A DNA stretch of 34,761 nucleotides from Pantoea sp. GD03673 (lineage in GTDB: Bacteria; Pseudomonadota; Gammaproteobacteria; Enterobacterales; Enterobacteriaceae): positions 1 to 34,761 of the forward strand of contig NZ_JAOCKJ010000018.1 of assembly GCF_029844725.1 (NCBI RefSeq). The letters run 5' to 3'. The notes beneath the pieces are model-generated. The model searched no databases and was not told where the DNA came from. It saw only the letters and a program-made list of their open reading frames with translations. Positions 6,158 to 14,075 of this stretch are shown in pieces. The translations under genes and the position numbers were made by a program. Each line of letters opens with the position of its first letter. Positions within the stretch are counted from its first letter, which is position 1.

Positions 6158-6697
6158 ATGGATGGACCTCGAGATCGAAACATTTTCGGGGCGTTCGCAC
6201 TCATGATCAGCGACGACATCGTTCGCGCTAGTTCATCGCGGGCGCCGGAAGCTGGACCCGCCGCCTCAGCGCTGGCGTTGCTCGCGCACAAGCCCGGGCT
6301 CTCGATCCGTATGCTTGCGATCGGGGTGGGCCTTTCACATGCTGGAACTGTTCGCCTGGTGGATAGATTGGTAAGCGAGGGATTGATCGAGCGTAGGGAG
6401 CATTCGACAGACGGGCGCGCGCGATCCCTCTATCTTACTCCAACTGGCAAGGTCGCGAGCGACGAGGTCCTGGCCTCGCGCGATCAAGTGATTGCCGAAG
6501 GGCTATCGATCCTTAATCCAGACGAACTGAAAACCTTATCGGACATCGCTGAACGCGTTCTCCGAAATCGCTTGGAAAACCTCGAGCAGTCATACCGCAT
6601 CTGCCGCTTGTGCTGCTACGAGGGCTGCACGAACTGCCCCGTCGATGCCGAATTGCATGAGCGAGGTGTGGACCGCGAGAAGAACGACGACGCGTAG
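6158..6697 (+). CDS. MarR-family regulator with a C-terminal five-cysteine cluster
   Basis: A 179-residue MarR protein: N-terminal dimerisation helix, then helix-turn-helix LSIRMLAIGVGLSHAGTVRL, wing ERREHSTDGRARSLYLT, and C-terminal dimer helices. It is unusual in ending with CRLCCYEGCTNCP, five cysteines within 12 residues (about 149, 152, 153, 157, 160). These could bind zinc or iron-sulfur, or sense oxidants and electrophiles by thiol chemistry; the choice is open. In-frame TTG/ATG codons at 6122 and 6131 lie inside the promoter/operator, so I start at ATG 6158. It is the best candidate for the repressor acting at the TATG-N7-CATA sites of this island. Confidence 0.85.
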   Translation: MDGPRDRNIFGAFALMISDDIVRASSSRAPEAGPAASALALLAHKPGLSIRMLAIGVGLSHAGTVRLVDRLVSEGLIERREHSTDGRARSLYLTPTGKVASDEVLASRDQVIAEGLSILNPDELKTLSDIAERVLRNRLENLEQSYRICRLCCYEGCTNCPVDAELHERGVDREKNDDA

Positions 6698-7093
6698 GAG
6701 ACTCGCAATTGCGGCAGCTCAACGCTGCTCAGATGGCGGGGCTTCATAATGTCAGCGAGCCTACCATCAGCCGCATTCTTTTGGCTACGCGTCAAGCCGG
6801 CCGATCGGGCATGGCGGTCTCATTCTAATATGTCGGTGATCGCCCCACTTTTAGCCGCTCAATTGATCGGAACGCGGTTTCGGAAGCGGCCGTTCAAACC
6901 ACTCGCTGCATTCCCATTTCTCTATGTCCGATAGGTAGTTTCGGGGAAAAGCAGTCGGGAACAGGTTTCGGGAACGCATGCTCCGGCAGGAGCGCAGCGC
7001 GCGTCCCAAACGCGTTTTCCCGGTAGAGCTTCCCAATCGGCAAAGTGCGGGCCACCTCAGACTGCGAACGCGAAAAACCGCCTGGCTGGTCAC
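6698..7093. other. Gap with a possible transposase scrap
   Basis: No intact gene. Near 6707-6825 one plus-strand frame reads QLRQLNAAQMAGLHNVSEPT then ISRILLATRQAGRSG, a helix-turn-helix-like stretch such as found at the start of some IS transposases. It has no start site and soon ends. The rest, up to the MDR gene stop, shows no coding signal. Confidence 0.35.
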
Positions 7094-8122
7094 TCAAGGC
7101 AGGGTAACGACGATTTTCGCTGCGGATACACCCGCCTTCAGGGCTTCCAAGGCAGCCTGGAGCATTTCAAGGCCCTGGCCCACGATCTTCGCCGGAGGGG
7201 CGGGGACGAACGTGCGCGCCGCGAGAGCCTGCGGCAGGAATTCGCGGTAGATCATTGGACCAACCTCGTCATCCTTGAGGCTCGTCCCGGAGATGTGCGT
7301 CGCCTCGACTCCAAATGAACGCTCGTCGGGCGGGGCCAGCGTCGCTGCCACCCGGCGCGAGCCCTCGCATCTCGCAACTACGGCAAAACAGTCTTTCATG
7401 TGACCGGTCGCGTGAAGCGTTCCAGCGAGACTGCGCCCGCGCATTGCCTCAATCACGTCTTCCACGATGGCTGGACTCGAGTGGTCAAGAACCTCGCTTG
7501 CACCCAGCTCCTTCAACAGGCCGACGTTGCGCGCCGAAGCGGTGGCGACGCACCTGTAGCCCGACGCCACCGCGAGCTGGATGGCGTTGCAGCCAACGCT
7601 CGACGATCCACCCCAGACCAGAACGACCTCTGGACGCGCGGTCGGCGAGTGTAACGGTGGCGCGAGAGCCAACTGTGTCCGTCCGTAGAGCCCGCTTGCG
7701 GCGGTGCCAAGGCCAAGCGGGAGGACTGCCGCATCAGCGAAGGCAATGTTGTTGGGGATCGGCGCCGCCATGTGGTCCAGCACGATCGTGTGGTGCTGGA
7801 ACGCACCCTGCGCAGGTTGATTTACGGTTGTCCCGACCGCCTGTCCGATGACTCGATCGCCGACCTTGAACCGCTCGACCGCGCCACCGACCGCCGCGAC
7901 CTCACCGGAGACGTCGCTGCCGAGAATCGCGGGATAGTCGAGCCATGGCAAAAGCGCGACGTCCTGCAGAATCCAGTCGAGTGGGTTGATCGCGATGGCC
8001 GCGTTGCGGATCAATATCTCGTTCGCCGCCAGATGCGGCAGAGCGGTGACACCGATCCTCAGTGGCTGCCCCGGCGCTTTCTGCCAGGCGGCCTGATTAG
8101 TCACGGTTTCGGTCATCATCAA
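7094..8122 (-). CDS. Zinc-independent-type MDR oxidoreductase (quinone/enone reductase-like)
   Basis: A 342-residue medium-chain dehydrogenase/reductase. The N-terminal GroES-like domain includes AINPLDWILQD and PAILGSDVSGEVAAVGGAVE with FKVGDRVIG. The Rossmann domain begins around 172 with LVWGGSSSVGCNAIQLA for NAD(P)H. The catalytic-zinc cysteine/histidine set of true alcohol dehydrogenases is not evident, so a quinone or enone reductase is more likely. It ends the operon 9941-7094: its ATG overlaps the msrA stop as ATGA. Context with OsmC and MsrA suggests removal of reactive carbonyls or quinones formed under oxidative stress. Confidence 0.85.
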   Translation of the reverse strand: MMMTETVTNQAAWQKAPGQPLRIGVTALPHLAANEILIRNAAIAINPLDWILQDVALLPWLDYPAILGSDVSGEVAAVGGAVERFKVGDRVIGQAVGTTVNQPAQGAFQHHTIVLDHMAAPIPNNIAFADAAVLPLGLGTAASGLYGRTQLALAPPLHSPTARPEVVLVWGGSSSVGCNAIQLAVASGYRCVATASARNVGLLKELGASEVLDHSSPAIVEDVIEAMRGRSLAGTLHATGHMKDCFAVVARCEGSRRVAATLAPPDERSFGVEATHISGTSLKDDEVGPMIYREFLPQALAARTFVPAPPAKIVGQGLEMLQAALEALKAGVSAAKIVVTLP

Positions 8123-8682
8123 CTCTTTCTGTCAAGTATTACAGCTGGGCGTTCGTCTGAGCGGTCCAACCGCCAGGTCGGGCGCACGAAGTGGCAGCTA
8201 TAGCCCCCAGGATAGCGCACCAGGTATTCTTGGTGCTCTGGCTCCGCCTCCCAAAAGGGTTCTTCTGGGTTGATCTCCGACACGACCGGGCCTGGCCAGC
8301 TTCCTGATGCCTCGATTTCCGCGATGGTTGTGAGGGCGACTTCCTTCTGCACTTCGGTGGTGTAGAAAATCGCCGATCGATAGCTCGGACCGACATCGCT
8401 GCCTTGTTGCTCGTAGGTCGTGGGGTCATGTATCTGGAAGAAGAGTTCCAAGAGCGAGCGATAGGCGAGAACGGAAGGGTCGAAGGTCACTTCCACTGCT
8501 TCCGCATGGCCGTAATGTCTCGCGTAGGTCGGATCAGGCATTTCTCCGCCTGTGTAACCGACACGCGTCGAAATGACTCCCCTGGCTCGGCGCAGCAAAT
8601 CCTCCATGCCCCAGAAGCAGCCGCCTGCGAGAATTGCTCGCTCTGTCGCGGCCGCCCTATTGCCGGTAGGCGATTGGCTCAC
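8119..8682 (-). CDS. msrA: Peptide-methionine (S)-S-oxide reductase MsrA (copy 1)
   Basis: Reduces methionine S-sulfoxide using a cysteine nucleophile recycled by thioredoxin. The hallmark GGCFWG is at the N-terminus (ILAGGCFWGMEDL), followed by GVISTRVGYTGG, HAEAVEVTFDP, FFQIHDPT and the C-terminal GGYSCHFVRP holding a second cysteine. The frame is open upstream inside the hydrolase-OsmC gene, but GTG 8682 follows a GGAGGAGGG site 10 nt upstream; an alternative GTG lies at 8712. Expected size is about 187 residues, normal for the family. It is the middle gene of the operon and overlaps the MDR gene by 4 bp. A second MsrA lies at 11643. Confidence 0.9.
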   Translation of the reverse strand: MSQSPTGNRAAATERAILAGGCFWGMEDLLRRARGVISTRVGYTGGEMPDPTYARHYGHAEAVEVTFDPSVLAYRSLLELFFQIHDPTTYEQQGSDVGPSYRSAIFYTTEVQKEVALTTIAEIEASGSWPGPVVSEINPEEPFWEAEPEHQEYLVRYPGGYSCHFVRPTWRLDRSDERPAVILDRKS

Positions 8683-8714
8683 AGTCCGTTCGCCCTCCTC
8701 CGTGTGCGCCACGG

Positions 8715-9941
8715 TCAAGCCAGCCTCGCGGGATCCGCAGCCTGACTGGCGCTCAAGAGCTCGGTCTGCACGTCCGAACCCCGGATGAGACTCAGATCGA
8801 CGGGACACCGATCAGCGATCGCGAGGATCCGAGCGCGCTGATCATCACTCAGCGGCCCATCGAGGACAATGGTGCGGGTGAACCGGTCGGGTGGCATCAT
8901 GTCCGGCACCTTCTCGTGCTGCACGGTCGTGCTCGCCCGTTCGAGCGGAAAGCCCTTGCGGTTCGCATAGAGACGCATCGTCATCACCGTGCAGGCTGCG
9001 AGGCCGGCAGATACGAGTTCGTAGGGAGATAGTCCGGTCCCGAGGCCACCGACCGATGCTGGCTCGTCGGCGAACAGAGTGTGCTCGCCGCTGCGGACCT
9101 TGAGCTGGAACGTCCCTGCAAGAGTTTCGGTGGAGACGACGCCCTCCGCAACCTCGACCTGCGGAAGATCCGCGCTGAGTGGTGGGAGAAAGCGGCTCGC
9201 CCAAACCGCCACCATGGCCGCGGCGTAGTTCGCGTCCGCGACGTCGGTGAGAAGGTGATCCGCGTTGTCGAGCGAGATGAAGCTTTTAGGGTGCCTGGAC
9301 GCGACGAAGATGCGCGACGCGTGGTCGATGCCGACCACCTGATCCAGCGGAGAGTGCATGACCAGCACCGGCCGTCGCAGGGAGGCAATGGCCTTCTCGA
9401 CGTCGATCCCCTCAACCGCCTCAAGGAACCCTCGGCGAATGAGGAAGGGCCTACCGGCAATCTCCACCGAGGCCTCGCCCTCGCTCGCGATGGTGTCCAG
9501 ATCATTCGGTCCGAAGAGGCGCAAGATATGCTGAAGGTCGGCCGGCGCACCAATCGTCGCTACCGCCGCAATATCAGGCATGTCGGCGGCGGCTACGATC
9601 GCAGCGGTGCCACCCAGGCTGTGCCCGACGAGGAGGGACGGTGACATGCCCGCCGCCGCCATCGCATTTGCGGCGGCCCGAAGGTCCTCGACGTCCGACG
9701 CGAAGTTCACAGGTTCTCCCGTCCCACCGCCGATCCCGGTCCCGGCGAAATCGAACCTCAAGACCCCGATGCCCGCACGCGACAGCGCGCGCGAGATGTG
9801 AACAGCGGCGCGACTGTCTTTCCCGCACGTGAAGCAGTGGGCGAAGATCGCCCAGCCCCGCGGCGTCCCTTCCGGCGGTTCGAGGTGCCCGGACAGCGGA
9901 GAGCCAGCCCCACTGACAAACGTAAATGATCTTCCTGCCAT
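8715..9941 (-). CDS. Fused alpha/beta hydrolase - OsmC-family protein
   Basis: A 408-residue two-domain protein. Residues 1 to about 255 are a serine hydrolase: nucleophile Ser108 in GHSLGG, acid Asp200 (HSPLDQVV), base His229 (NADHLL). It also has a CFTC pair at 36-39. Residues about 270-408 are an OsmC domain with the two peroxidatic/resolving cysteines Cys317 (SAGLAACTVMTMRLYA) and Cys379 (IADRCPV), which in the Ohr/OsmC family reduce organic hydroperoxides. I start at ATG 9941, 9 nt after GGAGGT; the in-frame ATG at 9947 sits too near that site. It heads the operon running to MsrA and the MDR reductase, and is transcribed away from the LysR gene across an operator region. Confidence 0.92.
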   Translation of the reverse strand: MAGRSFTFVSGAGSPLSGHLEPPEGTPRGWAIFAHCFTCGKDSRAAVHISRALSRAGIGVLRFDFAGTGIGGGTGEPVNFASDVEDLRAAANAMAAAGMSPSLLVGHSLGGTAAIVAAADMPDIAAVATIGAPADLQHILRLFGPNDLDTIASEGEASVEIAGRPFLIRRGFLEAVEGIDVEKAIASLRRPVLVMHSPLDQVVGIDHASRIFVASRHPKSFISLDNADHLLTDVADANYAAAMVAVWASRFLPPLSADLPQVEVAEGVVSTETLAGTFQLKVRSGEHTLFADEPASVGGLGTGLSPYELVSAGLAACTVMTMRLYANRKGFPLERASTTVQHEKVPDMMPPDRFTRTIVLDGPLSDDQRARILAIADRCPVDLSLIRGSDVQTELLSASQAADPARLA

Positions 9942-10048
9942 GTCCATCAAACCTCCAGCACGCGGCTTGGCGGTTGCGCTCTCAGAACCTTCGACGGAGC
10001 TGAGCGGAGCGCACCGCCAACCGGTAATCGTCATCTCAGGCTATCATT

Positions 10049-10107
10049 TATATGTCTGGCGCATATAGACAAGCCCCTATACCATGATTATATGCGCCAA
10101 GCATACT
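10049..10107. promoter_or_regulatory. Two operator copies in the LysR / hydrolase-OsmC divergent region
   Basis: TATATGTCTGGCGCATATA (10049-10067) and TATATGCGCCAAGCATACT (10089-10107) are 40 bp apart, centre to centre, about four helical turns. Both fit TATG-N7-CATA. The first lies between a plausible -35 (TTGTCT, minus strand) and -10 (TATAAA) of the leftward operon, and the second overlaps a possible -10 of the LysR gene. The spacing would place two dimers on the same face of the DNA. Confidence 0.65.
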
Positions 10108-10175
10108 TCTGCGACCTGCTTTCCAAAGGCGGTCTCACGGAAGAGGTATCAGTCAGGCGCGTGGGCCAAAGGACT

Positions 10176-11051
10176 ATGGAACTCAATCAAGTCAGCTATT
10201 TCATCAACTTGGCCGAGACGCTGAATTTCACAGCGGCCGCTCGCTTGAGCGGTGTGTCACAGCCAAGTCTGACCCGCGCGATCCGCCGCTTGGAAGATGA
10301 GCTTGGCGGGCCGCTGATCTATCGCGACGGGAAGAACAGCCGCCTGACTGGCCTTGGCCATGACGTCGAGGCAGAATTCCGGCGCATGGTGGTCGCGATG
10401 AAGAGCGTTCGCAATCACTCGGAGCACTGGGCGATGGGGGGGCACCGCGTGCTGGATGTCGCCGTCGCGCCCACCGTCGGACCAAAGGAATTTACGGCAT
10501 TCTTCGAGAGCGCATTGGCGGAGATGCCATCCATCGAAATCAAGCTGCACTCGCTCCAGTCGAACGAGGACACATCGGAGGTGCTTTCAGGAAAATACCA
10601 CGCGTGCATCATGCCGCGTGAAACAAGACCGGAACGCAAGCTGGATGTGCATCCTCTATTTCGGGAGCGCTTCGTGCTCGGCTGTTCTGCAAACCATCCC
10701 TTGGCTGCCAACGAGATCGTGCGCGGCGAAGACCTGCTCGAGTTTCCTTTCGTCGATCGCCTGAAATGCGAGTTTCGCGATCGGATCCTCGATCACTTCG
10801 CGCGACGGGACTTGCTCATGCGACCTCGCTTTCGATCAGATCGCGAGGACTGGGTGCAACGGGTCGTCGCTGACGGCCACGCCATATGCATTCTTCCGGA
10901 ACGATCGCCGACCGTGCAAGGCCTCGTCACTCGGCCGATCGACGGATTTGTCTTGGAGCGCGAAGTCGTGATCGCGACAGTATCCGGCTCCACGGCAACG
11001 GTCGAGATACGGAACATCGCGCAGCTGGCAGCCCGGTATGAGTGGAACTGA
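10176..11051 (+). CDS. LysR-family transcriptional regulator
   Basis: A 291-residue LysR-type regulator: winged helix-turn-helix near 1-60 (LNFTAAARLSGVSQPSLTRA then IRRLEDELGGPLIYRDGK), a linker, then the effector-binding domain (about 90-290). The N-terminus MELNQVSYFINLAETLNFTA is canonical, so I start at ATG 10176 (AAAGGA 4 nt upstream); an in-frame ATG at 10092 lies inside an operator. It is divergent from the hydrolase-OsmC/msrA/MDR operon, the usual layout for a LysR and its target, and precedes msrBA. No effector can be predicted. Confidence 0.9.
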   Translation: MELNQVSYFINLAETLNFTAAARLSGVSQPSLTRAIRRLEDELGGPLIYRDGKNSRLTGLGHDVEAEFRRMVVAMKSVRNHSEHWAMGGHRVLDVAVAPTVGPKEFTAFFESALAEMPSIEIKLHSLQSNEDTSEVLSGKYHACIMPRETRPERKLDVHPLFRERFVLGCSANHPLAANEIVRGEDLLEFPFVDRLKCEFRDRILDHFARRDLLMRPRFRSDREDWVQRVVADGHAICILPERSPTVQGLVTRPIDGFVLEREVVIATVSGSTATVEIRNIAQLAARYEWN

Positions 11052-11084
11052 ATCACGACGTGAAGAGCTTCGGCGCTATGGAAA

Positions 11085-11130
11085 CTATACGCGCAGCGTA
11101 TTGGATAAATCTGGGGCGCACTGCTATAGT
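11085..11130 (+). promoter_or_regulatory. msrBA promoter with overlapping palindrome
   Basis: ATACGCGCAGCGTAT (11087-11101) is a 6-bp inverted repeat around 3 bp. It directly abuts TTGGAT (11102-11107) as -35, with TATAGT (11125-11130) as -10, 17 bp apart. The palindrome has the same 15-bp span as the island operator but with ATAC/GTAT arms. A closely similar unit sits at 20368-20417. Confidence 0.6.
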
Positions 11131-11197
11131 CGGCGCAATGACTGCAAAGATAAATGACAGTGTGTCGAGCTCTCTAGATTAATTATTGGAGACTATC

Positions 11198-11641
11198 ATG
11201 AAGTTTGAGAAGTCACAGGCAGCAGTTGACCGCCTGACCCCCGAGCAACGCCGGATTACCCAGGATTCGGGGACCGAAAGGCCCTTCACGGGTGAGCACA
11301 ACGACAACAAGGAGCCTGGCATCTACGTCGACATAGTGTCGGGAGAGCCGCTGTTCGCTTCAACGGACAAGTTCGATTCGGGTACTGGCTGGCCCAGCTT
11401 CACCAAGCCGATCGTTCCGGCAAACGTGAACGAGGTGCGGGACAGTGCACACGGCATGGTCCGGACGGAGGTCAGGTCGGTACACGCCGACAGCCATCTG
11501 GGCCACGTTTTCCCGGACGGTCCTTCCGACCGCGGCGGTCTGCGCTACTGCATCAACTCTGCGTCCCTTCGCTTCATCCCGCGCGACGAGATGGAGTCCG
11601 AGGGATACGGTGAATATCTCGATCAAGTAGAGGAGGCTTAA
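11198..11641 (+). CDS. msrB: Peptide-methionine (R)-S-oxide reductase MsrB, zinc-less single-cysteine form
   Basis: A 147-residue MsrB that reduces methionine R-sulfoxide. Conserved elements: GTERPFTGEHNDNKEPGIY, FDSGTGWPSF, HLGHVFPDGP and RYCINSASLRF, with catalytic Cys118. Both structural zinc CxxC pairs of typical MsrB are replaced (IYVDIVSGEPLF; EVRSVHADSHLG), and Cys118 is the only cysteine in the protein, so no internal resolving cysteine exists. Zinc-less MsrBs are known, but regeneration here must use an outside thiol. ATG 11198 follows GGAGA 6 nt upstream. The next gene, msrA, starts 1 bp after the stop. Confidence 0.93.
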   Translation: MKFEKSQAAVDRLTPEQRRITQDSGTERPFTGEHNDNKEPGIYVDIVSGEPLFASTDKFDSGTGWPSFTKPIVPANVNEVRDSAHGMVRTEVRSVHADSHLGHVFPDGPSDRGGLRYCINSASLRFIPRDEMESEGYGEYLDQVEEA

Positions 11642-11642
11642 C

Positions 11643-12182
11643 ATGCATCAGCGCGCTGTTCTCGCAGGAGGATGTTTCTGGGGCATGCAGGATCTGATCC
11701 GCAAGCGGCCCGGCATCATCTCGACCCGTGTGGGTTACACGGGCGGCGATATTCCGAACGCCACGTATCGTAATCACGGCACGCATGCCGAGGGGATCGA
11801 GATTGTCTTCGACCCGACAGTGACGAGCTACCGGCACATCCTGGAATTCTTCTTCCAGATCCACGATCCGACGACGCTGAACCGCCAGGGCAATGATCGT
11901 GGGCTCTCCTACCGGTCGGGCATCTATTATGTCGACGAGGAGCAGAAGCGCGTCGCCGAGGATACGATCGCCGATGTGGATGCCTCGGGGCTGTGGGATG
12001 GCAAAGTGGTGACCGAGGTCCAGCCGGTCGGCGAGTTCTGGGAGGCCGAGCCCGATCACCAGGATTATCTGGAGAAGCGGCCGGGCGGCTACACCTGCCA
12101 CTTCGTCCGTCCCGACTGGGTTCTTCCAAAGCGGCATGAGGCCGGCGATGTGAGCCCTGCGGCCGGGGCTGCAGCGGAATAG
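11643..12182 (+). CDS. msrA: Peptide-methionine (S)-S-oxide reductase MsrA (copy 2)
   Basis: A 179-residue MsrA. Nucleophile Cys11 lies in GGCFWG, followed by GIISTRVGYTGGDIPNATY, HAEGIEIVFDP, FFQIHDPTTLNRQGND and GGYTCHFVRPDW with a distal cysteine. It starts 1 bp after the msrB stop (TTAACATG), so the pair is one transcript that repairs both sulfoxide diastereomers. The C-terminal tail (GDVSPAAGAAAE) is non-conserved. It is clearly related to, but not a recent duplicate of, the MsrA at 8119-8682. Confidence 0.95.
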   Translation: MHQRAVLAGGCFWGMQDLIRKRPGIISTRVGYTGGDIPNATYRNHGTHAEGIEIVFDPTVTSYRHILEFFFQIHDPTTLNRQGNDRGLSYRSGIYYVDEEQKRVAEDTIADVDASGLWDGKVVTEVQPVGEFWEAEPDHQDYLEKRPGGYTCHFVRPDWVLPKRHEAGDVSPAAGAAAE

Positions 12183-12225
12183 GCTTCGCTGCCGTTAGTG
12201 CCGCGCCGATCCGGTTCGCAACCTC

Positions 12226-12255
12226 CGACGACCGCGTCAATCGACGCGGTCGTCG
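12226..12255. terminator. Strong hairpin after msrBA
   Basis: Perfect 13-bp arms (CGACGACCGCGTC at 12226-12238 and its complement at 12243-12255) around a 4-nt loop. No U-tract follows, so it may be a weak or attenuating terminator, or an mRNA-stabilising structure between msrA and the GST gene. Confidence 0.5.
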
Positions 12256-12314
12256 AACCCGGCCTTGAAGCAGATCATTCCATTCAGCCGCCGTCGCAGT
12301 GCCAGGATCCAGAT

Positions 12315-13019
12315 ATGACAGACCTCTCCTCCTTTCCCATCACGCAGCGCTGGCCAGCATCTTATCCGGATCGCTTGCAACTATACGCGGCCCCCACGCC
12401 CAACGGCGTCAAGGTCTCGATGATGCTGGAGGAGACTGGCCTGCCGTATGAGCCCCACTTCGTCGACATCTCGAACAACGAGTCGAAGGATCCAGCGTTC
12501 GTGTCGTTGAATCCCAACGGCCGCATACCCGCGATCATCGATCCGGCTGGCCCTGACGGCCAGCCCATTGGCATATGGGAAACCGGTGCGATCCTCATCT
12601 ATCTGGCCGACAAGACGGGGCAGCTCATCTCAACAACACCCGCCCAGCGGTACGAGACTCTGGCCTGGGTGTTCTTTCAGGTGTCGGGCGTTGGGCCGAC
12701 CTTCGGACAGCTAGGCTTTTTCCTGCGATTTGCCGGCAAGGACTATGAGGACAAGCGACCTCGGCAGCGCTTTGTTGATGAATCCAGGCGTCTTCTCGGG
12801 GTCCTGGATCACCGGCTGGAGGGCCGCGAATGGATTGTCGATGATTACTCGATCGCGGACATTGCGACGTTTGGCTGGGTGAATGCGCTGGTCGAATTCT
12901 ACGCAGCGGGCGACATCCTCGGCCTAAGCAGCTATTCGAACGTGCAGGCATGGCTCGAACGCGGGCTGGCGCGACCGGCTGTACAGCGTGGCCTGCGAAT
13001 TCCTGCGAGGCCTGCATGA
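12315..13019 (+). CDS. Glutathione S-transferase, YfcG/YghU-like
   Basis: A 234-residue GST. The N-terminal thioredoxin-like domain holds LYAAPTPNGVKVSMMLEETG, LNPNGRIPAIID and the glutathione-binding IWETGAILIYLADKTG. The C-terminal helical domain includes WVFFQVSGVGPTFGQLGFF and the motif YSIADIATFGWV. The asparagine after TP and the GPTFGQ segment recall the Nu-class (YfcG/YghU/Ure2-like) enzymes, which have disulfide reductase and peroxidase activity. ATG 12315 has AGGATC upstream; earlier codons are non-conserved. Its stop overlaps the start of the CorA-like gene (ATGA). Confidence 0.9.
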   Translation: MTDLSSFPITQRWPASYPDRLQLYAAPTPNGVKVSMMLEETGLPYEPHFVDISNNESKDPAFVSLNPNGRIPAIIDPAGPDGQPIGIWETGAILIYLADKTGQLISTTPAQRYETLAWVFFQVSGVGPTFGQLGFFLRFAGKDYEDKRPRQRFVDESRRLLGVLDHRLEGREWIVDDYSIADIATFGWVNALVEFYAAGDILGLSSYSNVQAWLERGLARPAVQRGLRIPARPA

Positions 13020-13984
13020 CCATTATCGCCGCATATTATTACAACGAAGGTAAGCGAGTCCGTGAAATCAGGCTCGATGAGCACGTCGAACTAAACGAGA
13101 ATCGCTCGGGCTTCTGCTGGATCGCGCTTAGCGAGCCCACCGCAGACGAACTCAGCGCGATCCAGACGACGTATAACCTCCATCCTTTGGCGATCGACAA
13201 CGCCATGCACCCGCTGTGCCCGCCCAAGCTCGAGGTCTACAACGATGAGTTGTACGTCGTCGCCCAGACCGCCGAGCTGGTCGGCGACCGGATCAGCTAC
13301 GGCAAGATGGCGATCTTCACCGGTCACAATCACCTTATCACCGTGCGGCACGGCAATGCCGGAGCGCTGGGCAAACTTCGGGAGCAACTCGAGGCATCGC
13401 CGACGCAGTTCGGCAAGGGTGTCGACTATGTGCTGCACGCGATCTTGCACCGAGTGGTCGACCAGTATCTGCCCATCTTCGAAATGATCGAGGACGACGT
13501 CCTGGCGATGGAGCGACGGTCGCTGCACGATTTCCTCGAGCCAGAAGAGGTGGCGCGAATCTTCGAACTAAGGTCCGAACTCACGCGGTTCCAGCGCACG
13601 CTCGGGGCTATGGCCGAGCTGGTGCGAAAGCTCGTTCGCGGCCACTTTCCCTGCATCAGCGCCGAAATGACACCATATTTCCACGACGTCGCGGACCATG
13701 TCCACCGCGTGCAGTCCATGGTCGACGGCCTCCTGCTTGTCCTGTCCACGGTCTTCGAGGCCAGCAGCCTTCTGGAAGCGCAAAGGATCGGTGTGGTCAC
13801 TCGCCAGCTCGCGGCCTGGGCGGCGATCTTGGCGGTCCCGACGGCGATCGCCGGAATATATGGCATGAACTTCAAGCACATGCCGGAACTGGACACGCCA
13901 TATGGCTACTTCGTCGTGCTCGGAGTGATAGCGGTGTTCTGCCTTCTCCTATTCATGCGCTTCAAGAAGGCCAAGTGGCTATGA
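13016..13984 (+). CDS. CorA-family divalent cation transporter
   Basis: A 322-residue CorA/ZntB-type channel: a long cytoplasmic domain, a coiled stalk helix (about 150-255), then two membrane segments near 264-281 and 297-314. The signature YGMNF (GMN at about 283-285) ends the first segment, followed by the periplasmic loop KHMPEL. Members carry Mg, Co, Ni or Zn; the substrate is undetermined. The start overlaps the GST stop by 4 bp, so the two genes are coupled. The basic tail (RFKKAKWL) is typical of the family. Confidence 0.9.
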   Translation: MTIIAAYYYNEGKRVREIRLDEHVELNENRSGFCWIALSEPTADELSAIQTTYNLHPLAIDNAMHPLCPPKLEVYNDELYVVAQTAELVGDRISYGKMAIFTGHNHLITVRHGNAGALGKLREQLEASPTQFGKGVDYVLHAILHRVVDQYLPIFEMIEDDVLAMERRSLHDFLEPEEVARIFELRSELTRFQRTLGAMAELVRKLVRGHFPCISAEMTPYFHDVADHVHRVQSMVDGLLLVLSTVFEASSLLEAQRIGVVTRQLAAWAAILAVPTAIAGIYGMNFKHMPELDTPYGYFVVLGVIAVFCLLLFMRFKKAKWL

Positions 13985-14075
13985 GTAACGCACTTCGCGA
14001 GCTTCTCCGTCCGCCGAGTCACAGCGCGCTTTGTGCGCGAGCGTGTCCAATCCAGTTCAAGATGAAGGTGCTTCC

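Noticed and set aside
6707..6825. Helix-turn-helix-like stretch resembling an IS transposase start
   Set aside because: Too short and without a start codon or partner sequence; kept only as a note for the gap.
9081..9644. Long plus-strand frames over the hydrolase-OsmC gene and similar shadows elsewhere
   Set aside because: In GC-rich DNA, antisense frames stay open by codon bias; they lack ribosome sites and conserved motifs.
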